The notes under the pieces are model-generated. The model did no database searches, was not told the origin of the DNA, and saw nothing but the letters and a program-made list of their open reading frames with translations. The translations under genes were made by a program, and so were the position numbers. From Molanna angustata (taxonomy: Eukaryota > Arthropoda > Insecta > Trichoptera > Molannidae): a DNA stretch of 64,000 nt. Of this stretch, positions 1 through 11,217 are shown piece after piece. The stretch spans positions 9,321,062 through 9,385,061 of the forward strand of contig OY754972.1 of assembly GCA_963576475.1 (NCBI GenBank), written 5' to 3'. Numbering within the stretch: the first letter of the stretch is position 1; each line of letters opens with the position of its first letter.

Positions 1-1461
1 CACATAAAAACATTTTTTTCATTCATATCTATCTGGTGTCCCGCTTGCTTTCGAGACACTGACTCATATATTATATTTAAGTTTAAGTTCCGACGGTCAT
101 ACAGTATAATATTTTAATAGGAATTCCGACATCTTTAGTCCCCCGCATAGGGAGGTGCTCCCACGTATAACAATTTAAATGCCCTTAAAACATAAAATAT
201 TGACCCTTCCGCGTACACGCCAATGGCCCCAGATACTCGTATCTTCTCTCACCTTACAATTATTAATAGTCGTCTTAACAACAAACACTCGTATCTACAT
301 TTTTTCACATTTAATTTTTACTGTCCACTCATTTGGAGGAGTGGAGAGATATTATTATGATTGCATATTTTTCATATCAATTGGTATTATGAGTTTCACC
401 ATCACCATGACGTATGACGTAGGTATTCCTTTTGTAGGTAGGTATAGATACTTTTTTTGGCTCTTCACCCGTCAAGAGTGTTACAAGTTAACATATTAAA
501 TTGTCTAAATAGAGAGAAACCTAAATTATTTTTGTATATTTATTTTACTTCAATCAATTTCAATTTTATGTACAGAGTTAGATTTTAATGTCATTAATTT
601 TGATGAATTTTTTGATCAAAATGTTCACCTGTCTGGAATTGTAGCTCAACAAGACTTGTAGATTATGTATTATTTCACATGTTTTGTATTTGAATTTGAA
701 ACAACTACGTTTGACATTGGCAGTGTGAAAGTATACAATCTTATGGTTTGAAGTTAAATATTTTTTTTATTTAGTTTAATATATTTGTAAAACGTAAATG
801 AACAAATTTTAACTTGGTGCACTTCTTTTCTGTATAAACTTTAACATCGCCAAATCTTTAACTCCTCTGTGCGCGCATTTTGCTAGCTTTTGTCCGGTTT
901 TCGTTTCACGTTTTAATATACAGATTCGAGTTACGGTCAGTTTTTATTGAAGCGACAAATTTAGACGAGGATTAAATTAATGAAGATTAACATTATTTAT
1001 GGCCAATAAAATTTAGTAAATTATTATGATTTTTAAAAATATCAAACGGATGCATATATTATGTTACAAGCAGGTACACACGCTATATTGTATACGATGT
1101 CGTATCATACCATACTATAAATGCGCGCATCTTTAATGAACATTTACCAATAATTTATTTATAAAATCTTAATTTTTATATTATTTTAACGAATAAAACG
1201 ACATAAATAATGTTTAAGTAATACAACCGAACGTTTCGATTCGTTTTATTATAGAAAATTATTGACTATCCAAATAAAATACGAGATATTTAGACATGAA
1301 ACAATGTTTAAAATCGTATTATGATTTTTTTTTGTCACGTAAGTCTGTTTATTTTATAATCTAAGCGTTCCTTAATCCCTTTCAGGATCTTTCAATTGTT
1401 GTAATTTGCATATATTTTTGATATCTAGGTACAATAGCAAAATTACAAAAAAATACATACC
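1..1461. other. AT-rich DNA without recognisable gene
   Basis: Very AT-rich sequence with no reading frame I recognise. A 106-codon frame at 179-499 has no family motif and low-complexity composition, so I treat it as chance. The only less AT-rich patch (about 120-240) matches nothing else in the window. Confidence 0.6.
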
Positions 1462-1545
1462 TACCATAACAGTATAATATTCCACAATGTGGGATAATCA
1501 GTGACAGGTTTGCGAGTGTGTATTACCTCATAAAAGAAAGCACAC
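1462..1545 (-). repeat. Interspersed repeat T (relic copy)
   Basis: The stretch from TCCACAATGTGGGATAATCA through GTGACAGGTTTGCG matches copies near 3727, 11153, 24155, 44885 and 58818, and an opposite-strand copy near 24000. Read on the minus strand, better-preserved copies end in GGCGTGATGGTATG, the same tail as the LINE at 52810-53214. This suggests a LINE tail or a SINE sharing that tail. A 14 bp tandem duplication (CTAATAGAAACCTG) follows at about 1547-1575. Confidence 0.55.
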
Positions 1546-1699
1546 TGCTAATAGAAACCTGCTAATAGAAACCTAGAAAAGACAGACATTTTCAGTCATT
1601 TAAATTACAAATATTTAAGATTAATAACCTATGATAATCAATTAGGTAATATTGAATTTTCCATTTTTTTAAACTAATATTTAACGAATGGATGCCTTT

Positions 1700-1866
1700 T
1701 TTTTAATGAATATGTCCTTGTTAAACAAGTACATATATATCTTCCTACGTTCCCTAAAATAAGCAAATAAATGCTTGTGCTATAGGTGAACGAAATCGGC
1801 CGAGGCAGGATTCGAACTCGCGACCACTGGATTACTAACCCAGCGCGCTAACTGCTCTGCCACCGA
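1700..1866 (-). mobile_element. tRNA-derived SINE (family SINE-1), copy 1
   Basis: On the minus strand the element starts with a tRNA-like head: box A-like GGCAGAGCAGTTAGCGCG, an anticodon-stem-like CTGGG...CCAG, and a box B-like GAGTTCGAATCC. A body follows (CGATTTCGTTCACCTATAGC) and a tail ending in a run of eight A (plus-strand T run near 1695). Further copies lie at 27225-27382, 28804-28970 and 32485-32640. The anticodon triplet differs between copies and the acceptor arm is imperfect, so this is a RNA polymerase III-type retroposon and not a working tRNA gene. It is flanked by near-identical ~25 bp sequences that are also units of the neighbouring minisatellite. Confidence 0.85.
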
Positions 1867-2296
1867 ACTAATATTTAACAAATAGATGCCTTTTTTTAAA
1901 CTTATATTTAACAAATAAATGCCTTTATTTGAACTAATATTTAACAAATAGATGCCTTTTTTGAATTAATATTTAACAAATAGATGCCTTTTTTTTAAAC
2001 TAATATTTAACAAACAGATGACTTTTTTGAAATAATATTTAACAAATAGATGACTTTTTTTGAACTAATATTTACCAAATACCTAGATGCCTTTTTTGAA
2101 ATAATATTTAACAAATAGATGCCTTTTTTGAATTAATATTTAACAAATAGATGCCTTTTTTTAAACTAATATTTAACAAACAGATGACTTTTTTGAAATA
2201 ATATTTAACAAATAGATGACTTTTTTTGAACTAATATTTACCAAACACCTAGATGCCTTTTTTGAAATAATATTTAACAAATAGATGCCTTTTTTG
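1866..2296. repeat. ~30 bp minisatellite with ~167 bp higher-order repeat
   Basis: Tandem copies of a unit close to AACTAATATTTAACAAATAG followed by ATGCC and a T run. Variant units (GATGACTTTTTT, and TTTACCAAATACCTAGATG) recur in the same order. The block starting at 1951 is repeated almost exactly from 2118, a period of 167 bp. One further unit lies on the far side of SINE-1 at about 1670-1699. Confidence 0.9.
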
Positions 2297-2949
2297 GATA
2301 ATTTTAATACTGATTGTTTCTAAGATAGTAAATTAAAAAAATTAAATATTCTTTATGTGAAATATTATTAAATATTAAAAATTTATTAACACTACTTTTA
2401 CATTTTTCTTTGTTAGTTGTTTTTTGATAATAAAAGTATTTTTTATATGTAGTATACATTTAATATTATAATTTTTTTATCTAATTAAAAATCAAGAATG
2501 GTATTCATCTGAAACATTTTTTTTAATTATTCAAATATTTACCTGGCAAATTTTTCATTTGTCAATCGTGTATTTGGGACCGTTTTCGCAAATGAAATTC
2601 AATCAACTTTTATCGTTTTCGAAGGTGCAAAATTGATTTATATGCATTTGGGCCCATAAATGCCCACCACATGGGCGCATTTAATTCCGTCCAAACTGTA
2701 GGTATTTGTTTTTTTATTTTTTATATTTTGCAAACTGGCAGTAAACAATTTCGATTTTTGCGTTCAGTTCCCCGACGATATTTTCAAAGAATTTAAAAGC
2801 AACAGTTTGCCGTTGTATACCTACAACGCTGTTTAATATCGATTTTATAACCGAGTTTACGGGCGTAAAGAAAGTTACGTTCTATTTTATAGTATTGATA
2901 TTATTGTAAAAACGTCGTAAACATCCTATCAACCTTGGGAGTATTGTTT
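2297..2949. other. AT-rich DNA, nothing recognised
   Basis: No reading frame, tandem repeat or family shared with the rest of the window was seen here. Confidence 0.5.
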
Positions 2950-3715
2950 TTGAATCAAATTTAAATTTAATAGATCTAGCAGTTCTTTATTTGAATTGTA
3001 GAGATTGCAACGTCCATAACGTAGAACGTAGGCATTCATAATTCATGTTTTAATCTATTTTGTATACCTATATATACATATTTTTTGAGAATCAAAATAA
3101 TTATTCTATATCGCTAAAACATATACCTTCCAAACTACAGCGATAAAAAAATGATATTCTAACTCGTAAAAATATTATGAGACATTAACTTGTTTTTTCC
3201 CTTAAGCATGACAATTACTGGGACTTCTACCCTAGTACCTACCTACCTATTATTCTAAAATCAAATTTAAATTTTATTGAAATAGCAGTTCTTTTTACTG
3301 TAGAATGCAACGTTCAAAAATAGAACGTACAAAAGTTTTCATTATTAAAATTGTATTTTGATATAGTTTATTTAAGTAGGTAGGTACCTACCTATGTATC
3401 TTGTAGTATGATTCTAAAATCAAATTTAAATTTTGTGGTTCTTGTAGTTCTTTATTTACACTTCAAAGATTGCAACATTCATAAATAGAACGTATTCATC
3501 CTTTGAATTTTATCTAATTCTGCAGGTGCTTACCATCTTTGATATATTTATTATTCTAAAATCAAATTTGAATTTTATAGTAATGGCAGTTCTTTATTCA
3601 TTTAAAGATGGCAACATTCATAGTAAAACACATTTGTTTTTGTTTTTAATTTTAATATATCTAGGTATTGCTTGTAGGAATATTCTAAAATTAAATTTAG
3701 ATTTTGCAATAGATT
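2950..3715. repeat. Diverged ~130-160 bp tandem repeat
   Basis: The core TCTAAAATCAAATTTAAATT followed by GCAGTTCTTTATT, then TTGCAACRTTCATAAATAGAACGTA, recurs at about 2952, 3252, 3412, 3552 and 3681 (last one partial). Spacing varies from about 130 to 160 bp, with a double step between the first two. Divergence between units is high, so the array is old. A 63-codon frame at 3526-3717 is simply the last units read through. Confidence 0.7.
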
Positions 3716-3726
3716 AATTCATCTTC

Positions 3727-3826
3727 ATACCATCACGCCATTTCCCACAATGTCGACTAACCAGCGACAGGTGTGCATACCTACATTTATAAAAGGAAAC
3801 ATGACTCATGCGTGTTTTCGACACAA
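3727..3826 (-). repeat. Interspersed repeat T
   Basis: CCATCACGCCATTTCCCACA, then CCAGCGACAGGTGTGCATAC, matches the family described at 1462. On the minus strand it ends GGCGTGATGGTATG, like the tail of the LINE at 52810-53214. Confidence 0.6.
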
Positions 3827-4250
3827 ATCATTTTTGAAAAAAATGTTTACTTTTTTACCATTCCTGCTTTCTCATCTTAAAAACTTAACTTCAAACTATG
3901 TAAAGGCGCATTTCGACTTGTTTCGGGTGTTTCTTTGGCGTCGTTTTTTCACCCGAATTGAACCACTTAAAAAAGTGTCTTCGAGTCTTAATACGTTGAT
4001 AAGCTTTCAAGGTTCGTTTCGGGAGCGCGGCCTCTCTCGCCTTTATCGCGTCCACCTGGATATAAAAATAGATTTTACGACTCTCGTCCCGCCTCCAGAT
4101 GTGCCCCCTCTTTCTCGTCATGAAATAAAATACAAGAGTTTGAATATATTCTATAAAATATTTAAATCTCGACTCCGGACGCTGTTGTGTTTCAACAACA
4201 AAACGCAGCGAGGAGAGCTGAGAGTATCGGCCAAGTTTAATTGCTGATCT
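3827..4250. other. Less AT-rich unassigned segment
   Basis: This segment is richer in G+C than its surroundings. A 165-codon frame (3750-4247, plus) runs through it, but its first ~17 codons lie in repeat T and the protein (Lys/Arg/Phe-rich) shows no recognisable domain. I therefore do not call it a gene. It could be the edge of an unrecognised transposon or unique DNA. Confidence 0.4.
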
Positions 4251-5036
4251 GAGTGACGTTTATGGGATGGCCCCTATTTCTTCGGTGATATCATTCAGAT
4301 TTGAGGCAGTCCTTTTGTTGGGTTTCGAGAAAAGGCTGACCTTTTAAGGTACCTTTGTTGTAGCACCTTTCATTCATAATTACAAAAACAGTAATAAATT
4401 TTGTTTTATTTCTGTTTTGATCTTGTCTACCATGGCCCGTCGAAATTTCATAATAAAAGGATTTCATGTTGAATGCCGTGTTCCACTGGAAGATGACTTT
4501 CAGCTTTATTGAAGCAATTACTATAGCTTAATTTTTGTGCTTCTGTTGTACCACTACCCAAGATTTAATCAACCAATAATGATAATCTTTCATATAAAAA
4601 AAACGACTTCAAAATAAATGTATGATCATGCTCTTTGAGAAACACATAAAAATATTTGATTTGATTTGGGAACCATGTGTTTCATATTAATTACACCAAC
4701 ATAGTTAACTAGTCTCTTTCTATGGCTCTGAAATAAAAATCGCGTCAGAAATTGGATTTATGACAGGTATTATGGCGGACATTGGGATCTGCTTGATCTG
4801 TTTTGTGTGAGCCTATATGTTTTTTGAGGTAATGATTGTGATTGCAGAATGTTGAGATTGTGTACCTACATATTTAGTGTGGAACGGGAACAATCATCTG
4901 CTTCATAATTGCATATTATAATTGTCAATAAAATTGTAAACTGCTAGCCCTATAACAGGATTTCTAAGCTGGGCAGCAGTAATCTACTTATTGTTGTCTT
5001 TTTAAATATGTTGTGAAAAAAGATAAATAAAAGGCT
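4251..5036. other. AT-rich DNA, nothing recognised
   Basis: No gene, repeat family or structured element was recognised. Confidence 0.5.
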
Positions 5037-5039
5037 TTT

Positions 5040-5480
5040 AATAAAAGGCTTTCTTATGAAAAAGGAATCGTTGAATTCGAAGGACGTGATAAAGATTTAT
5101 TATTAATTGTAGACGACTTTGCAAATGAAGAGATTGATATTATTTTCTCGTAAGTTCCATAATCATCTCGATAAAATTCAAATATGCCATAATTTTTGAA
5201 ACACTCTCTTAAAATCGGACAATATTGTAAAGAGTTCGTATTGCTGAAGTGCAAATTGATGAGTTTGATGAGTTTATCATGGATACCATAATCATATCTT
5301 GACCAAATTGAAATGAGACCAATCGGAAGATATCCCCTTTCTGATGAAAAAAGAACAATCGAAATCTGCCACGTAGTAAAAAGAAATACCCGTTGGAGGT
5401 TCAGCACACGAAACGAGATTCTTCATAGTTTTTCCTGACTCTCCAAAGCATATGTATGACAAATCCTCAACGGAAATCAT
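5040..5480. other. Patch with coding-like composition, no assignable gene
   Basis: On the plus strand about 33 codons just before a TAA near 5152 read as an acidic, protein-like segment (...LLLIVDDFANEEIDIIFS). On the minus strand two overlapping frames (5292-5480 and 5054-5407) also look protein-like but are out of frame with each other. None shows a domain I can name. A degenerate transposon or retrogene is possible, and so is chance. Confidence 0.25.
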
Positions 5481-5490
5481 ATTGAGAATG

Positions 5491-5665
5491 TGAAATATTA
5501 AGTTCTGGGTTCGATTCCCAGCAGAGGAGAAATTTATTTAAATTAATTTCTCACGCAAATATTGCTTCTATGGGCTGGAACACTGGTTAGTTGGAAGAAA
5601 TTGCCATACGGCAATAAACTCGCCACTGGCGCAGGGTGCAAGGAAGTGTTCATTATTTATTTATT
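5491..5665 (+). mobile_element. tRNA-like box B plus LINE 3' tail with stem-loop
   Basis: A box B-like GGGTTCGATTCCCAG at about 5507-5521 precedes AATTTCTC and, about 70 bp on, TTGGAAGAAATTGCCATACG continuing GGCAATAAACTCGCC. The ATTGCC(ATAC)GGCAAT stem-loop is shared with tails at 27535, 28275, 40557 and 54655. The arrangement suggests a SINE that ends in a LINE-type 3' tail, or a LINE tail beside an older SINE head. Confidence 0.55.
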
Positions 5666-7099
5666 AAGAGTCTCTTCTTGAGGACTTTGTGTAGTTAAAT
5701 AATAGCACATGGATAATTATCAAGTTCTCTGTACAAATTAATTCTATGTTTTAATCATTTGCATTTGTATACACATATACCAATTATTTTTCAAAAACTT
5801 CATGTTTAAATTGTTTTTTTCTCCTTTTGTGTTTGTTGTGTTTTATTGTTTTTTTTATTATTTAGACATGTCACATTCAATGCTGGATGAAATGTCTATA
5901 AATAAATGAAAAAAACTTGAAATAATTATCACAATATGTGTTTAGTACCTTCCTCCATAATTTTTCAGCACAGTTTATTGTTCAATACATCTGATTAAAT
6001 CGATCTTATCCTACGTGATATTATGTATCACGTTTTGAAAAATTATAATTTTAATTTATTTAAATATAAATATATACCAGCAATGGAAATGAGATCCATG
6101 AAAATGCATTAGGGGGTTGTTAAATTGTGAGAAATTATTTTTCCTTTGAACGAAAAATCAGTAGGTATGTACTTCATAACTATTGGAATAATTTATGAAA
6201 TGTTTACTTATTAAGGATGTGAATGGTTAAGTGTTGGCTATTATTCGCTTACGTGTTATTTAGATATAGATGTTCTTTCTTATGTTTTTACATTTTATAA
6301 TTAAACAAAAAATAGAAAAAAAAAAACTTAAAGCCATCAAATTAAAATATGCAGGTATTTGTAAAGTCAAGAACCAACCCGTAATAAATTACAATGTAGG
6401 TACCTATATCATTCAATCTAATCTTTCTTAACCAATTCTGTTATTTATCGTGATATGTCACATCTGACCGATTAATCATACTTTGAATCAAAACTTCAAA
6501 TCTAAATATCAAAACGATATCGATACATTGGAATAAAATTAAAATTCATAAAAAATCTTGATTTGAAGATACAGTTCACAGTGGTAATCAGCCCCTGATC
6601 GCCTTAAATCGGTGCGATGTTTTATATATTGACACGTTATACGAGAGCAAAACGCAATATAAAAATGGTACAGTTTGACGAATTCTTTATAATTTCAATA
6701 TCACCAAGAAAGAGCACACAAGACATACTATTTTGTAGTGAGAAAGATATAGCATAATACTAGAAACACATTGCATAGGTACATATTTTTTCTTTTACAT
6801 TATAATTATCTATCACACCAAATAATGACTGTGAAAGAGACGAACTTATATTAAGTTTATTGTATTTTATCCCCCCTAGGTTCTTAACAGAACACTTGGG
6901 TTCATCGTAACATGGTTCACAATATTATGGTCACAATAATAGATATAATACATTGAAATAACATAACATCATAGTTTAACAGAGCACATATATAGCATAT
7001 TAAAGAGTAAATAAAAAAATAAGGAATATAGAGAAACAAAAAATATGTATACAAAATAAGCGATTCGGGGGAAAAAGAAAAGAAAAATTGAGTGCTAGA
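5666..7099. other. AT-rich DNA; right end probably LINE 3' UTR
   Basis: No gene is seen. From about 7000 the A-rich minus-strand sequence may be the 3' untranslated part of the LINE relic at 7100-7500. Confidence 0.45.
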
Positions 7100-7500
7100 A
7101 GGATGTAAAGAGTCATCCTAGCACCATGTCCAATAAACAGTTATTTAAGATAAAAGTAAGGTACATAGCATTGAAAAAGCAGAAAGAATACAAGAACAAA
7201 GTCAAGGACGACAAACCAAACAGATACACATATATAATAGTTAATTAATTAGTATGTTAGTGTTCATAAATAACACAAATCAGTTGGATTGATGTTTAGT
7301 ATCTCGTCAGTAGAGTAAAAAGCATTGTTAACAAGATACTTTTTAGCATCTCTCTTGAAACCCAAAGCATCCAGTGATTTCATATTTGCTGGAAGATAGT
7401 TGTATAGTCGTACGCTCATACAAATAAAACTTCTTGACATCTTGCTTAATATGTGCCCAGGTGTACGAATCAATTCTTTTTTTCTTGTATTGTATTCATG
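7100..7500 (-). mobile_element. 5'-truncated LINE, C-terminal RT tail
   Basis: The minus-strand frame 7264-7473 contains SVRLYNYLPANMKSLDALGF then KRDAKKYLVNNAFYSTDEI. This fits the conserved end of jockey/CR1-type reverse-transcriptase ORFs: an (R/L)(W/Y)NxLP motif, a spacer, then F-K-x2-(V/A)KKYL. Similar endings occur at 30720 and 60062. It is a fragment without a polymerase domain. Confidence 0.6.
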
Positions 7501-7907
7501 ATAATTTGATTCATGATAAGTTATGTATAGCTGTGTGAAAAAGCGATTACAACAACAGAATCCCTCTGCATTCCTACAAGCGAATATTACTTAATTAGTC
7601 TCATTCACTCAAAATGAAAGTAACTACCTATTGAAAATTAATATAAATATATTAGTCATCGAATAAATATGCAGCATAAAATGATAATATATCTGCTCAA
7701 TCCTTTAGTGTAATTTTTACATGCTTTCATCGTACAAGATGGCATTTTGTTTACGACAATAATCCGAACACTACAACATCTTGCGTGTAACAAAAGTGCG
7801 GTTGATTTTAAAGACTAGTAACGTATCTATTATTTTTACATATCATTGCTAGGTTATAGTTTTTACCAGATATGGTTTTAATAGATCCCGTGTAGTTTTA
7901 GTTCAGT
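7501..7907. other. AT-rich DNA, nothing recognised
   Basis: No gene or repeat family recognised. Confidence 0.5.
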
Positions 7908-8237
7908 TTATGAACAGATATGGTAGTATACAGATGACCATAGGACTATCCGTAAATCTCTCATAATCCGAACGCATAGCTTCTTTTGTGGACGCATTAC
8001 CATTACAATACCTCGACGTTTCTTATCCTGAATTATGTCTTCCAAAAGGGTTTTGATACTGTCGCTTCTGCCGTGGTCCAGGAGCGGACACAATGTGTGA
8101 ATTGCCCATATATTTTGTGACTTATTGTTAATTACGGCTCGGATTTCTTTATACACAGACATTCCACATAATGGACACTTGACAATGGATGTTTTTCTAG
8201 CTGCCCACATTACTATAATGAAATTCACTGTCGCCAT
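7908..8237 (-). CDS. Uncharacterised 109-codon frame with CPLCGM motif
   Basis: Starts at ATG 8237 (minus) and stops at 7908. Near residue 20 it reads IVKCPLCGMSVYKEIRAVIN, a CxxC knuckle resembling half of a zinc-binding site. HTLCPLLDH follows near residue 48, then a charged segment, LLEDIIQDKKRRG. The residue mix is more protein-like than most frames in this window, and no stop or obvious frameshift interrupts it. There is no signal peptide, no clear membrane segment and no recognised family. It could be a small gene, one exon of a larger gene, or a transposon-encoded fragment. I saw no flanking splice sites or second copy that would decide. Confidence 0.3.
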   Translation of the reverse strand: MATVNFIIVMWAARKTSIVKCPLCGMSVYKEIRAVINNKSQNIWAIHTLCPLLDHGRSDSIKTLLEDIIQDKKRRGIVMVMRPQKKLCVRIMRDLRIVLWSSVYYHICS

Positions 8238-9011
8238 AATAATGTGGGTTGATTATAAATTTGTTCCAACAGTTACATAATATAAAATGTACGTTTTTTG
8301 TTTGTTTTTCTACTACTACTCCTCTATAAGACCCATATTTAAAACCTTCTCTAGTAATAAAGTACTAACCCAACACAGGTATTTACTTAAATTATTGTCT
8401 GTACGTAAAAGTGACCAAAACATATTTTTCGTGAAAAATTATATCGACCATTAATTCTTGATGAAGTCATACTAAAAATGAATAAAAATTTAGTATGACA
8501 GTAAAATAAAAATAAATAATGTGCAAGAAAGAAAAGTAAAAGGAGACAGACAAAGGAAAGAAAATAGGATTTAGATGTATATTTTTGCTTTAATTTATAT
8601 AGGTATATTTTAATATAGAAATCGCGTTTGACGATAAGGATTTTTCAAGATTTTTGCTACACGTACCTACTCTAAATGGAGATCATAAAGATTATACATT
8701 TATACATAGATTAAATTTGATTTAGTATATAAAATTATATTTAATTTAGATTTTAAAAAGTACAATTTTTTACGTATAGTACCTATGTACGAAAAATAAA
8801 AAAATGAAATAAAAACAAATATATACAGTAATACTTATATTTCAACTAAAAAAACACAATATATAAAAGAAACTATTAGTTTAGTATTTTGGTATCATGG
8901 ATTGGAAGAGATAGAAGATTAATTTAAGCAAATAAAAGTTCACATACGTCATTAGATAAACAAAATTATTTTTAAGACCTTTGAAAACGTTGTTCAAAAT
9001 TCATCATTCAT
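8238..9011. other. AT-rich DNA, nothing recognised
   Basis: No gene or shared repeat seen before repeat R340 begins. Confidence 0.5.
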
Positions 9012-9345
9012 TGTCACTTCATGTAAAAGAACTGTTGCTTTCAATGTTTATAAACCAATTTTTTCAATAGATGGCGTTACAAAAAAGTTTCTCTGTCATT
9101 TCATAGATGGTGATGGTGTTTTTAGCTTCTTTTCAAACGAACAGATTTTCATAATTAAAATATATGGATCTTTTAAATAAATTGATAGGGAACTCAATAA
9201 GGAGGCATAATTGGTGCACGTTGTGCTAGCGCATTAAGTGATAATGTAAACCAGCCGATGACAGGTCGGAAGCTCTCTATTTGCCCTGAGTTCTTGGTTC
9301 TCCTATAACATTCCAACTTCTTCTCTATTGAGATGTTCATAATTT
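9012..9345 (-). repeat. Interspersed repeat R340, full-length copy
   Basis: An unnamed ~340 bp family. In family orientation (minus here) it starts AACATCTCAATAGAGACGAAG / GTTGGAATRTTATAGGAGAACC, has a GC-richer middle (GACCTGTCATCGGCTGGTTTAC, GCGCTAGCACAACG) and ends CCATCTATGAARTRACARAG then AACGCCATCTATTGA and TCACTT-type sequence. Other copies are at 10605-10945 (-), 44572-44685 (-, partial), 46335-46672 (+), 50886-50951 and 51000-51262 (+), and a degenerate one near 36440. I see no terminal inverted repeat, tRNA head or coding capacity. Confidence 0.8.
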
Positions 9346-9894
9346 TTCATAAAACATTATTGACTCCCGACAGGGAAAATATCCAATATTTGCGTAAATG
9401 CAATATTATAAAAATATTCGGATGGTTACATTTACTTGTATAATGTAAGAATGCTGGGCTATTAATTATCAATGAAAAAAGCTATTTTAAGGAAAATACA
9501 ATATTTAAAAAGATAAATTGGTTGAAATATTATAATTGATTATAATTTATAAAGATATTATTTATTAATTTTATTTTATTTATTTAATAAAATAACAATT
9601 TAATACATTCATCATAACAAGAATTACAAACAGCAGTATCTTAAAATTAAATTATGTAAGGTCAATTCATCCCTCAGTTGAGATCAGATCTCGTCTCATT
9701 TTAATCTCAAATAAGTTTATTCGACATTATTGAGCAACGGAAATACAATAAACTATGTATTTATTTATTTACCTTATATCACACCATATTTATAATGACA
9801 ACAATAAGTAGATTACCGCTACCCAACTAGGAAATTCTATTCTAGGGCTAGCAGTTTTTCTATGATTTTGTTTTTTTATTAGATCATTTTAAGA
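9346..9894. other. AT-rich DNA, nothing recognised
   Basis: No gene or repeat family recognised. Confidence 0.5.
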
Positions 9895-10035
9895 AAAGAT
9901 CGTAATGCGCGAAATACCAGAGGGACGCCGACCACCGGGAAGACCATCAAAGAGATGGAGGGAGAGCTGGACATCCTCGTCCCAGGACCTGTAAAAACAG
10001 ATCATAGATCTAAAAAAAGAGGAAGAAGAAAAAGA
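9895..10035 (+). mobile_element. LINE ORF2 3'-end fragment
   Basis: The plus frame reads REIPEGRRPPGRPSKRWRES, then WTSSSQDL and a stop, with a Lys/Arg-rich AAGAAG run after it. The GR(R/K)xxGRPxKRW motif is the conserved basic C-terminus of many insect LINE ORFs. The DNA (AGCTGGACATC, GGAAGACCATC) is homologous to the opposite-strand fragment at 11220-11620. Confidence 0.65.
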
Positions 10036-10604
10036 AACTTTAAAATTAAATTCAGAAAAACATATTATTTCGTGTTATTGTATAAAAATGAACAGTCTTA
10101 TCACTATTATTTGATATTCAATTCGAGCGTTTCTTGTAATAGATACCCCTGCGCACGATTCGACGGAGGTAAACATGGCAGTCGCCCCTGGCCAGAAGAG
10201 CTCTAATTGGGGGTCCGATATCCAGGTCCGGTCACAATTATTATTACCGTCATTGTTGCACCCACTCGATTGAAGAACATCGAGACACCATGTACCTACC
10301 TACCATTGATTGGTAAACTTTGGTTAGCGTGCCATCGGCATCAAGTTGCCAAAGGTTGTGTTATCTATGTAAAACGTCTGCAAAATGTCTTTATTAACTA
10401 TTATTTCGTCGTTTTTTTCAATGGCCATCTTTAAGTAGGAACTTATTCTCTGTCATTTTTTTTTAAACAAGAAACCTACACGTAAAGAAACCTAAATCAA
10501 CTCACCATTGAATATCATTATTAAAAACAAGCCAAAAAGGTAAACAAGCCAAAAATGAAATAGTATATTTGTCGCAGTTCAAGGGTGACATCTGTTTGAG
10601 AGCA
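10036..10604. other. Unassigned DNA between LINE fragment and R340
   Basis: Reading frames of 83 and 75 codons exist here but show no motif. The first begins inside the LINE fragment. Confidence 0.45.
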
Positions 10605-10945
10605 CTGTCACTACATGTATAAGAACTGTTACTTTCATTGTTTAAAAAAAAAACTTCTCAATAGATGGCGTTACAAAAAGGTTTCTTCGTTACTTCATAG
10701 ATGGCAATAGTAAAAATGTCCTATTTTTAAACGATCTATTTCTCATTATTAAAAAAATACATCTTTCAAAATACATCGATAAGGGAACCTAATAAGAAGG
10801 CATAATTGGTGAACGTTGCGCAAGCGCATAAAGTGATCACGTAAACCATCAGATGACAGGTCATAAGCCCTGTATGTGCCTTGAGTTATTGGTTCATCTA
10901 TAATATTCCAACTTCGTCTCTATTGAGATGTTAAAAATTTGTCAA
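10605..10945 (-). repeat. Interspersed repeat R340, full-length copy
   Basis: Same family and orientation as 9012-9345, with shared AATAGATGGCGTTACAAAAA, TCATAGATGGCAATAG and TATTGAGATGTTAAAAATTT. The two copies differ at many positions, so they are separate insertions and not a recent duplication. Confidence 0.8.
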
Positions 10946-11152
10946 AAAATATAACTTTGTAAAATATGTCCTTATTTTATTGCAACATAAATTGAAGAAA
11001 AAAATACGGGATGCTTAGCAGGAAACGAGAGAGAAGGAAAACAGGTAGGAGGATTTATGTGTGTATATATGTATATGTTTGTATGTGGTGTATGCGCAAG
11101 AGTAAGTATAATGTAAGGTGAAAGAGTAGCAAAAGTAAAAAAAAAAAGGATT

Positions 11153-11217
11153 GATACCATCACGCCATATCTCAAAATGTGTTGTCACCAGCGATAAGTG
11201 TTCGGGTATGTTAAAAC
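11153..11217 (-). repeat. Interspersed repeat T (short copy)
   Basis: GATACCATCACGCCATATCT followed by CACCAGCGATAAGTGTTCGG matches family T. It lies directly against the 3' end of the LINE fragment on its right, in the same orientation, which supports T being LINE-tail related. Confidence 0.5.

Noticed and set aside
1790..1866. Functional tRNA gene (minus strand)
   Set aside because: Part of a dispersed SINE with a shared downstream body and A tail; the acceptor stem is imperfect and the anticodon differs between copies.
3750..4247. 165-codon frame as a gene
   Set aside because: Its start lies in interspersed repeat T, it has no recognisable domain, and no splice or promoter context was seen.
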